This document shows positions 58,081 through 64,000 of a stretch of DNA of 64,000 nucleotides, in pieces. The DNA is taken from the NCBI RefSeq assembly GCF_020215705.1, contig NZ_JAIWNB010000023.1:62001-126000 (forward strand), given 5' to 3'. A program made the translations under genes and the position numbers. Each line of letters begins with the position of its first letter. Position 1 is the first letter of the stretch. Under the pieces are notes generated by a model. The model searched no databases, was not told the DNA's origin, and was given only the letters and a program-made list of their open reading frames with translations. The DNA is from Nonomuraea aurantiaca. Lineage in GTDB: Bacteria > Actinomycetota > Actinomycetes > Streptosporangiales > Streptosporangiaceae.

Positions 58081-59364
58081 GTGACCACATCTGACCTGGT
58101 CGGACTCCGTATTAAGACCGTTCGGCGACAGCGTGGCCTGTCTCAGGCCCAACTCGCGCATCCCGAACTCTCGGACAGCTACGTCTCCTTGATCGAGAGT
58201 GGCAAGCGTACCCCGACTCCTGCCGTCCTGGAACTGCTGGCCCAGAAGCTGGACTGCTCGTTGTCCTACTTGGTCAACGGCGTGACCGCAGAGCAGATGG
58301 AGGACATCGAGCTCGCACTCGGCTACGCGCGGCTGGCCCTGGAGAACGGTGAGGTCACCGAGGCCCGCACCCGCTTCGCCGAGCTGATGGCGAACAATAA
58401 CCTGACAGGTCTGACGTCTCTCCGTCAAGACACCGAATTCGGGCTCGCCCTGGCCACCGAGGCCTGCGGCGACCACAGCGGCGCCATCGCCCTCCTCGAC
58501 CGGTTGAGCGAGGAGGACATCTCACCCGACCGCCGCATCGAGGTCTCCATCGCGCTGTGCCGCCTCTATATGAGGAGCGACAGGCTCACCGAGGCCGTCG
58601 GCATCGGCGAGAGGGTCCTGGGCGGGGCGAGCCGGCCGGCGTGGTCCGACCTGATCATCGAGCTCGGCGCGACCCTGCTGAACGTCTACTTGAAGCGCGG
58701 CGACCTCCTGCGCGCCCGCCAGTTCGCCGCCGAACTGCTGAACGCCGCCGACCTGCTCGGCACGCCGCGTTCCATGGTCGCCGCCTGCTGGAACGCCGCC
58801 ATCGTGGCCGAGAGCACCGGGCACGGTGAGGAGGCCCTCGGCTTCGCCGAGCGCGCCCTCGCCGTCCAGTCCGAGACCGGCCAGCCGCGCAACCTCGCCA
58901 GGATGCGCCAGGCGTACGCGGCGCTGATGCTCAGAGCCAGGCCGACGGCGGCCAAGGAGGCCCGCCAGCTGCTCATCAAGGCCGACCACGAGCTGGCCCA
59001 GTCCTCCGCCAGTGCCGCCGACCGGGCGAGCTGCCTGGTGGAGCTGGCCCGCGCCGAGATCCTGGACGGCAACTACGAGCAGGCCATCAGATACGCGCGA
59101 TCCGGCACGGAGCTGCTGCCCGAGGCCGCCAGGACGCTCGACGCCGAGCTGCGCCTCGTGCTCAGCCGCACCTACGGCGGCCTGGGCAGGTTCGGCGAGG
59201 CCACCAACGAGCTCGACGCCGTGCGCCAGTGGATCGACCCGCTGCCGGACTCCCGCAGCGTCGCCGCCACCTGGTACGCCGCCGCCGAGACCATGGAGCA
59301 GCTGGGCGACGCCGACAGCGCCGTGAAGGCATACCAGCGCGCGCTGGCCTGCGCGGGCCTGTAG
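58081..59364 (+). CDS. HTH-TPR transcriptional regulator (RRNPP-like architecture)
   Basis: The 427-residue protein has an N-terminal XRE HTH (residues about 6-62: LRIKTVRRQRGLSQAQLAHP, then LSDSYVSLIESGKRTPTPAV). A long all-helical TPR array follows: ALGYARLALENGEVTEARTR, AIALLDRLSEEDIS, AVGIGERVLGG, GEEALGFAERALAVQSETGQ and EQAIRYARSGTELLPEAART. This is the layout of peptide-binding regulators such as PlcR, Rgg and NprR. The GTG at 58081 is preceded by AAGGAG. The divergent gene encodes a secreted micropeptide, so the regulator may sense it after import. Alternatively the TPRs bind a protein. Confidence 0.92.
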   Translation: MTTSDLVGLRIKTVRRQRGLSQAQLAHPELSDSYVSLIESGKRTPTPAVLELLAQKLDCSLSYLVNGVTAEQMEDIELALGYARLALENGEVTEARTRFAELMANNNLTGLTSLRQDTEFGLALATEACGDHSGAIALLDRLSEEDISPDRRIEVSIALCRLYMRSDRLTEAVGIGERVLGGASRPAWSDLIIELGATLLNVYLKRGDLLRARQFAAELLNAADLLGTPRSMVAACWNAAIVAESTGHGEEALGFAERALAVQSETGQPRNLARMRQAYAALMLRARPTAAKEARQLLIKADHELAQSSASAADRASCLVELARAEILDGNYEQAIRYARSGTELLPEAARTLDAELRLVLSRTYGGLGRFGEATNELDAVRQWIDPLPDSRSVAATWYAAAETMEQLGDADSAVKAYQRALACAGL

Positions 59365-59408
59365 CGAAGTCAGGACCGGGCGGCGACGTCGGTAGCCTTG
59401 GGGATGAC

Positions 59409-60038
59409 ATGAAGAGATCCCCGTTCGCGGCTCTCACCGCGTTCCTCGCCGCCCTGGTCCTGCTGGGCACCGCCGGACCGGCCCTGGCCCACGACGCTCT
59501 CAAGAGCAGCGACCCGGCCAAGGGCGCCACCGTCGAGTCCGTCGACGAAGTCAAGCTCGAATTCACCTCCGGCGTGCGCATCCCGGTCGTGGTCGTCCGC
59601 GGCGCCGGCGGCACCGCCCACCAGAGCGGCGATCCCCGCGCCGACGGCAAGGTGGTGACGCAGGAGCTCAAGGGCGCGCTGCCCGACGGGAAATACACGA
59701 TCGCCTACCGCGTCGTGTCCTCCGACGGTCACCCGATCGAGGGCGAGATCCCGTTCACGGTCAAGGGAGCGCCCTCGCCGTCGCCCTCCGCGAGCGCCCC
59801 GTCGCCAAGCTCGCAGGCACCGGTCACGGAGGCTCCGGCAGCCCAGGCCCAGGCCCAGACTCCGGCTTCGTCCGCGCCGGCCGAGCAGGCGGGGGCCGCC
59901 TCGACGTCGTTCCCCGTGTGGTTGATCGTCGTGGTCGGCGGCCTCGTCGGTGTCGGCATCGGCTTCCTGCTCAGCGCGCGGAAGAAGCAGCCGACCGGCC
60001 CGCGTACAGAGTCGCGTACAGACGAGAAGAAGCCATGA
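59409..60038 (+). CDS. copC: CopC domain copper-resistance protein
   Basis: The 209-residue protein has a signal peptide ending GPALA, and a CopC domain whose mature N-terminal His begins HDALKSSDPAKGATV, the copper-ligand start. It continues with YRVVSSDGHPIEGEIPFTV. A Ser/Pro/Ala linker and a C-terminal membrane segment (FPVWLIVVVGGLVGVGIGFL) anchor it to the membrane. The stop overlaps the copD-ctaG start (ATGA). It chaperones copper outside the membrane. Confidence 0.94.
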   Translation: MKRSPFAALTAFLAALVLLGTAGPALAHDALKSSDPAKGATVESVDEVKLEFTSGVRIPVVVVRGAGGTAHQSGDPRADGKVVTQELKGALPDGKYTIAYRVVSSDGHPIEGEIPFTVKGAPSPSPSASAPSPSSQAPVTEAPAAQAQAQTPASSAPAEQAGAASTSFPVWLIVVVGGLVGVGIGFLLSARKKQPTGPRTESRTDEKKP

Positions 60039-62011
60039 CCAGGGCCGCGCGTCTCGCGCTCGCGGCGGTCGGGGCGGCGCTCGTCGCCCTGGTGATCGCC
60101 ATGGTCGCCGGCGGCGCGGCGTTCCCCCGGATCATCGCCGGCCTGCCCGACGCCGGGCCGATCACCCGATGGGGCCTGCCGGTCTCCAAGCTGTGGATGG
60201 ACGCGGCGGGCGTGGTCACCATCGGCCTCCTGCTGGCCGCCGCCCTCCTGCTGCCCAACGACAAGGGCCTGCTGGGCAAGACCGCGCTCGGCTACGTCAA
60301 GGCCGCCTCCTGGAGCGCGCTGTCCTGGGCCGCCGCCGCGTTCGCCGCGATCATGTTCGGGGCGGCCGACTTCTTCGCCCGCCCGGTCACCGAGATCTTC
60401 GAGTCCAACTACCTGACCGGCTTCGCCACCCAGTTCGGCCAGGGCATCGCGCTCACGCTCGTGGTGCTGTTCGGGGTGGCCATCGCGCTGTTCTCGCGGG
60501 GTGCCATCACCGCCGGGGCCGCGGCCGGCCTGCTGGTGCTCGCGCTGGCCACGCTGCTGCCGCCCGCGCTCACCGGTCACTCCTCCTCCTCGCCCAACCA
60601 CGACCTGGCCACCTCGGGGCTGGCGCTGCACCTGCTCACGCTGTCGCTGTGGGTGGGCGGCCTCGCCGTGGTGGCCCTGCACGCCGTACGGAAGCTGCCG
60701 CAGCTGGAGATCGCCGCGGCCAGGTTCTCCAGGCTCGCCCTGTGGTGCTACATCGGGGTCGGCGCGTCCGGGGTGTTCAGCGTGCTCGCCCGGCTGACCT
60801 CGGTCTCCGACCTCTGGACGTCGGCGTACGGCGTGCTGATCGTGGCGAAGATCATCGCGTTCGTCCTGCTCGGCTACGTGGGCTGGTGGCACCGGCAGCG
60901 CACCCTGGCCGGGATCGGCGCGGGCCGCCACGGCGCGTTCACCCGGCTGGCCTGCGGTGAGCTGCTGCTCATGGCCGCCACCATGGGCCTGGCCGTCGTG
61001 CTCTCGCGCACCGCGCCGCCGCCGGTCAGCGTGCCCGCCGACCGGGCGTTCGACCTGCTCGGGTTCCCGATGCCGCCGCCGATCACGATCGGCAACCTGG
61101 CCTCGCTGTGGTGGCTCGACCTGTTCTTCGCGGTGGTCGCCGCCGTCCTGGGCGGCCTCTACGCCGCCGGGGTCATCAGGCTGATGCGGCGCGGTGACAG
61201 CTGGTCGTGGGGCCGCACCGCCGCCTGGTTCGGCGGGGTGGCGCTGCTGGTCGTGGCCACCCAGAGCGGTGTGGCCCGCTACGCCAAGGTCATGTTCGAC
61301 GTGCACATGGTCGAGCACATGACGCTCTCCATGGTCGTGCCCATCCTCCTGGTCCTCGGCGGTCCCGTCACGCTGGCGTTGCGCGCGCTCAAGCCGGCCG
61401 CCAAGCGCGGCGACCGGGGGCCGCGCGAGTGGCTGACGACGATCCTGCACAGCGGTTTCGTCAAGGTCGTCGGCCATCCGGCCATCGCGACGGCCATCTT
61501 CATCGCCTCGACGTACGCGCTGTACTTCACGCCGCTGTTCGAGTCGGCGATGGAGGAGCATCTCGGGCACATCTTCATGACCCTGCACTTCCTGCTCAGC
61601 GGCTCGCTGTTCTTCTGGACGATCATCGGGGTCGACCCGGCTCCGCACCGCCTGCCGTACGTGGGCAAGCTGCTGGTCCTCTTCGTCACGATGCCCTTCC
61701 ACGCGTTCTTCGGCGTCGCGCTGATGATGACCGGCACCGTGCTGGCCTCCGGCTGGTACGACCAGCTCGGCCGTACGTGGGGCGGCCCACTGCTGGAGGA
61801 GCAGCAGAACGGCGGCGCGATCGCGTGGGGGTTCGGCGAGATCCCGACCCTGATGGTGCTGCTGGCGATCGCCATGCAGTGGTACCAGGACGACGAGCGG
61901 CAGGCGCGGCGGGCGGACCGCAAGGCCGATCGCGCCGGCGCGGGCGACCCCGAACTCGCCTCCTACAACGCCTACCTCGCCAAGCTCAACAGAAGTGACA
62001 GGGCCGAGTAG
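60035..62011 (+). CDS. CopD-CtaG fusion: copper transport and cytochrome oxidase assembly
   Basis: The 658-residue membrane protein has an N-terminal CopD domain (segments to about residue 330, with HDLATSGLALHLLTLSLWVG and AARFSRLALWCYIGVGASG). The C-terminal CtaG/CAA3 domain has MFDVHMVEHMTLSMVVPILL, EEHLGHIFMTLHFLLSGSLF and MPFHAFFGVALMM. The conserved His residues probably carry copper. It is coupled to CopC and likely delivers Cu to cytochrome oxidase or limits excess. This fusion is common in actinobacteria. Confidence 0.95.
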   Translation: MTRAARLALAAVGAALVALVIAMVAGGAAFPRIIAGLPDAGPITRWGLPVSKLWMDAAGVVTIGLLLAAALLLPNDKGLLGKTALGYVKAASWSALSWAAAAFAAIMFGAADFFARPVTEIFESNYLTGFATQFGQGIALTLVVLFGVAIALFSRGAITAGAAAGLLVLALATLLPPALTGHSSSSPNHDLATSGLALHLLTLSLWVGGLAVVALHAVRKLPQLEIAAARFSRLALWCYIGVGASGVFSVLARLTSVSDLWTSAYGVLIVAKIIAFVLLGYVGWWHRQRTLAGIGAGRHGAFTRLACGELLLMAATMGLAVVLSRTAPPPVSVPADRAFDLLGFPMPPPITIGNLASLWWLDLFFAVVAAVLGGLYAAGVIRLMRRGDSWSWGRTAAWFGGVALLVVATQSGVARYAKVMFDVHMVEHMTLSMVVPILLVLGGPVTLALRALKPAAKRGDRGPREWLTTILHSGFVKVVGHPAIATAIFIASTYALYFTPLFESAMEEHLGHIFMTLHFLLSGSLFFWTIIGVDPAPHRLPYVGKLLVLFVTMPFHAFFGVALMMTGTVLASGWYDQLGRTWGGPLLEEQQNGGAIAWGFGEIPTLMVLLAIAMQWYQDDERQARRADRKADRAGAGDPELASYNAYLAKLNRSDRAE

Positions 62012-62096
62012 CCGTCCGGCCACGGCCTTCTATCCTCATCTGCGCGTAACCGAACCGCCGGGTAGCCTTGCTCGCAGGGGAGACGGGCATAACCTC

Positions 62097-62609
62097 ATGA
62101 GCTGTGTGCGTAAAGCCCGAGGGGGGAATTGCGCGCACGCGCATGGGGACATCGGTATGGGGGCCGGTGCGTGCCCCATGTGCTCAGAGAGGCGATCAGA
62201 GTTGTCGAAAGAGACGCGCATGCGCGGGGGGCAAAGCCTGGCGGAGGCGCTGGAGACCTACTTGGCGGAGTGGTCGGAGCGCACAGGCATCGCCGTCGAG
62301 ACGTGGGCGCTGCCCTCGACCGACGTGCCGTCGCGCATAGCGGCGGGCGTGCTGGCCGCCATGCGCGAGGCTCTCGGCAATGTCGAGGCGCACAGCGGCG
62401 CGAGCCTGGTCTCCGTCGCGGTGACCTCGGGCCGGGACGGTCTGCGGATGACGATCCGCGACCACGGCCAGGGCTTCGCCGTCCTCAGAGCGGGCCGTGG
62501 CATCGCGCGGATGCGGGCCACGTTCACCGAACTAGGCGGGAGCCTGTCGGTCACCGGCACGCAGGGCGAGGGCACCACGGTCAGCGGCGTGGTGCCTAGG
62601 CGAGGGTGA
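62097..62609 (+). CDS. Stand-alone histidine-kinase-type ATPase domain
   Basis: The protein of about 170 residues has an ATPase domain (N box MREALGNVEAHSGA, G1 DHGQGFAV, G2 GRGIARMRATFTELGGSLSV, then QGEGTTVSG) like the C-terminus of NarX/DesK-type kinases. There is no H box or membrane segment. An N-terminal stretch has three Cys residues (CVRKARGGNCAHAHG, ACPMC) that could bind metal, if the ATG at 62097 is right; starts at 62157 and 62220 would drop some or all of it. The 3' end overlaps the convergent map gene by 14 bp. Confidence 0.8.
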   Translation: MSCVRKARGGNCAHAHGDIGMGAGACPMCSERRSELSKETRMRGGQSLAEALETYLAEWSERTGIAVETWALPSTDVPSRIAAGVLAAMREALGNVEAHSGASLVSVAVTSGRDGLRMTIRDHGQGFAVLRAGRGIARMRATFTELGGSLSVTGTQGEGTTVSGVVPRRG

Positions 62610-63444
62610 GGATCTCGCTGCCCGTGTCGGTCACCACGATCGTGTGCTCGAACTGAGCCGTGCGCTTGCGGTCCTTGGTCACGGCGGTCCACTTGTCGGG
62701 CCAGATGTCGTAGTCGATCGTGCCCAGCGTCAGCATCGGCTCGATCGTGAACGTCATCCCCGGCACCAGCTCGACCCGCAGCGACGGGTCCTCGTAGTGC
62801 GGCACCATCAGGCCCGAGTGGAAGGTGGTGCCGATGCCGTGCCCGGTGAAGTCGCGCACCACGCCATAGCCGAATCGCTTGGCGTACGCCTCGATGACCC
62901 GGCCAACCACGTTGAGCTGCCGTCCCGGCGCGACCGCCTTGATCGCTCGCATCATCGCCTCGCGGGTGCGCTCCACCAGCAGCCGTGACTCCTCGTCGAC
63001 CTCGCCCACCAGGTAGGTCGCGTCGGTGTCGCCGTGGACGCCGCCGATGAACGCGGTGATGTCGACGTTGACGATGTCGCCGTCGCGCAGCACGGTGTCG
63101 TCGGGGATGCCGTGGCAGATCACCTCGTTGATCGACGTGCACAGCGACTTGGGGTAGCCCTTGTAGCCGAGCGTGCTCGGGTAGGCGCCGTGGTCGACAA
63201 GGAACTCGTGGCCGATCCGGTCCAGCTCGTCGGTCGTGACACCGGGCTGGATGTGCTTGGCGACCTCGGCCATCGCCTGCGCCGCGATCCGGCCGGCCAC
63301 CCGCATCCGCTCGATCGTCTCCGGGGTCTTGACGTCGGATTCGCCGGTCTTGGGAAGCTTCTTGCCGACGTACTCCGGCCGCTGGATGTGCGCGGGGACC
63401 TTTCGAATGGGCGAAACTCGCCCTGGCTGGAGCAATGTCGTCAT
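62596..63444 (-). CDS. map: Type I methionine aminopeptidase
   Basis: The 282-residue enzyme has all metal ligands: Asp pair in NVDITAFIGGVHGDTDATYL, His in DFTGHGIGTTFHS, Glu in TFTIEPML and Glu in QFEHTIVV. The N-terminal about 40 residues, with VPAHIQRPEYVGK, form the SH3-ligand-like extension seen in actinobacterial MetAP1c. It removes the initiator Met from nascent proteins. The ATG at 63444 is chosen; an upstream TTG is less likely. Confidence 0.97.
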   Translation of the reverse strand: MTTLLQPGRVSPIRKVPAHIQRPEYVGKKLPKTGESDVKTPETIERMRVAGRIAAQAMAEVAKHIQPGVTTDELDRIGHEFLVDHGAYPSTLGYKGYPKSLCTSINEVICHGIPDDTVLRDGDIVNVDITAFIGGVHGDTDATYLVGEVDEESRLLVERTREAMMRAIKAVAPGRQLNVVGRVIEAYAKRFGYGVVRDFTGHGIGTTFHSGLMVPHYEDPSLRVELVPGMTFTIEPMLTLGTIDYDIWPDKWTAVTKDRKRTAQFEHTIVVTDTGSEILTLA

Positions 63445-63476
63445 GAAAGGCAAGTCTACGGGGCAGGATTGATCCC

Positions 63477-63653
63477 GTGAGCGATGGCCAGTGGTGGTTC
63501 TGCCTCAAGCACATGCGCGTCGAGCCCGATCAGGGCTGTCCCAACAAGGACCGGATGGGCCCCTACGAGAGCGAGCAAGAGGCGGCCGGCGCGCTGCAGC
63601 GCGCCGCCGACCGCAACAAGGCGTGGGACGAGGCCGACCAGGACGACGACTAG
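63477..63653 (+). CDS. Small conserved actinobacterial protein
   Basis: A GTG at 63477 opens a 58-residue frame starting VSDGQWWFCLKHMRVEPDQG and containing CPNKDRMGPYESEQEAAGAL, ending DEADQDDD. Two Cys and a His (CLKH, GC) could bind a metal. It belongs to a short conserved family usually found beside map in actinomycetes, as far as I recall. It is divergent from map with 32 bp between. Function unknown; acidic tail. Confidence 0.82.
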   Translation: MSDGQWWFCLKHMRVEPDQGCPNKDRMGPYESEQEAAGALQRAADRNKAWDEADQDDD

Positions 63654-63683
63654 GCCGCAGATCCAACGTTCGGGCTCGCGGAT

Positions 63684-64000
63684 CTACAGCGACGCGAGCG
63701 CCTTCGCCACGCCCGGATCGCGGCCGGTGGCCAGGTCAAGGGCGGTCATCGGGGCGTAGTGGTCGACCGGTACACCGATCGTGTCGATGATCTCGCGGGC
63801 GGGCCCGAGGTGCCGGACCTTGGGCAGCAGCAGGAGGCTGCCGTCGTCGAGGAGGTAGCCTTCGGCGGGGCCGGAGATGGCTCCCGCGGTGCGGGTCCCG
63901 ATGAGGGTGCCCAGTCCATTGTCCTTGACGGCCGCGCTGAAGTCCTCGCAGGCCGAGGCGCAGGCCCGGTCGGTGAGGACGACGAGGCGCAGGCCGAGCA
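63684..64000 (-). CDS. S41 family peptidase, C-terminal part (5' end outside window)
   Basis: The frame runs from the window edge to TAG at 63684-63686. It reads LVVLTDRACASACEDFSAAV, the catalytic Ser region of tail-specific proteases, then GTLIGTRTAGAISGPAEGYL and LDDGSLLLLPKVRHLG, then a variable tail DTIGVPVDHYAPM. The Lys partner expected a few residues after Ser is not evident (AVKDN is a candidate). Extracellular location cannot be judged without the N-terminus. Confidence 0.85.
   Translation of the reverse strand, partial: LGLRLVVLTDRACASACEDFSAAVKDNGLGTLIGTRTAGAISGPAEGYLLDDGSLLLLPKVRHLGPAREIIDTIGVPVDHYAPMTALDLATGRDPGVAKALASL

Noticed and set aside
59729..62023. 764-codon open frame antisense to copC and the copD-ctaG fusion
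   Set aside because: Mirror frame with His/Gln/Arg/Gly bias and no domain. The plus strand holds clear CopC and CtaG motifs.

Overview
The window is high-GC actinomycete chromosome, most like a member of the Streptosporangiaceae (Nonomuraea or a relative). The grounds are very GC-rich third codon positions, frequent GTG and TTG starts, HTH-DUF5753/DUF397 regulator pairs, an F420-type LLM oxidoreductase, a mycothiol-type (MDMPI) protein, PucR and DUF6421 families, and IdeR/DmdR-like iron boxes. The genus is an inference. I see no tRNA, rRNA, insertion sequence, prophage or CRISPR array.

Layout. 1-1.1 kb: end of a family 2 glycosyltransferase, a CDGSH protein and a small protein. 1.0-5.1 kb: siderophore-iron uptake (ATPase, two permeases, lipoprotein) arranged divergently around two iron boxes. 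5.1-9.4 kb: helicase-associated protein, then an HTH-DUF5753/DUF397 pair divergent from a serine-kinase-like ATPase. 9.4-14.3 kb: small catabolic and redox genes, an anti-sigma-like/MDMPI protein with a sigma region-2-only partner, a phosphatase, a quinone reductase and an LLM oxidoreductase. 14.5-20 kb: a 1,456-residue P-type ATPase flanked by a basic membrane protein and a 41-residue membrane peptide. 20-25 kb: dioxygenase, phosphotriesterase-like, P450 and SDR operon, then a Gfo/Idh oxidoreductase. 25-28.7 kb: cobalamin riboswitch followed by B12 uptake genes and cbiZ. 28.7-32.4 kb: hydantoinase/oxoprolinase pair. 32.5-35.5 kb: degenerate trypsin-like membrane protein coupled to a Ser/Thr kinase. 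35.6-39.4 kb: DUF6421, SDR and threonine aldolase operon. 39.5-42.6 kb: FAD oxidoreductase, DUF305 and DUF3105 genes with a 48-bp tandem repeat. 43.1-46.2 kb: drug-type ABC exporter and a PadR/DUF1048 operon with a perfect operator palindrome. 46.2-52.3 kb: redox and stress genes, alanine dehydrogenase and an Excalibur-type membrane protein. 52.4-57.9 kb: purine permease, EF-hand protein, molybdenum hydroxylase subunit and PucR. 57.9-59.4 kb: secreted micropeptide gene divergent from an HTH-TPR regulator. 59.4-62.6 kb: CopC, a CopD-CtaG fusion and an ATPase-domain protein. 62.6-64 kb: methionine aminopeptidase, a 58-residue conserved protein and the end of an S41 peptidase.

Main points. (1) A 40-codon gene for an exported peptide lies 59 bp from, and divergent to, a 427-residue HTH-TPR regulator. 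This resembles the RRNPP peptide-receptor architecture of Firmicutes. (2) One palindrome, CAAGCGCTTG (one copy with a single mismatch), lies about 16-22 bp before four unlinked catabolic start codons (9742, 14237, 20133, 32403). It fits the KstR2-like TetR-family pattern AnCAAGnnCTTGnT and suggests one small regulon. (3) The B12 riboswitch operon ends in cbiZ, which points to cobinamide salvage.
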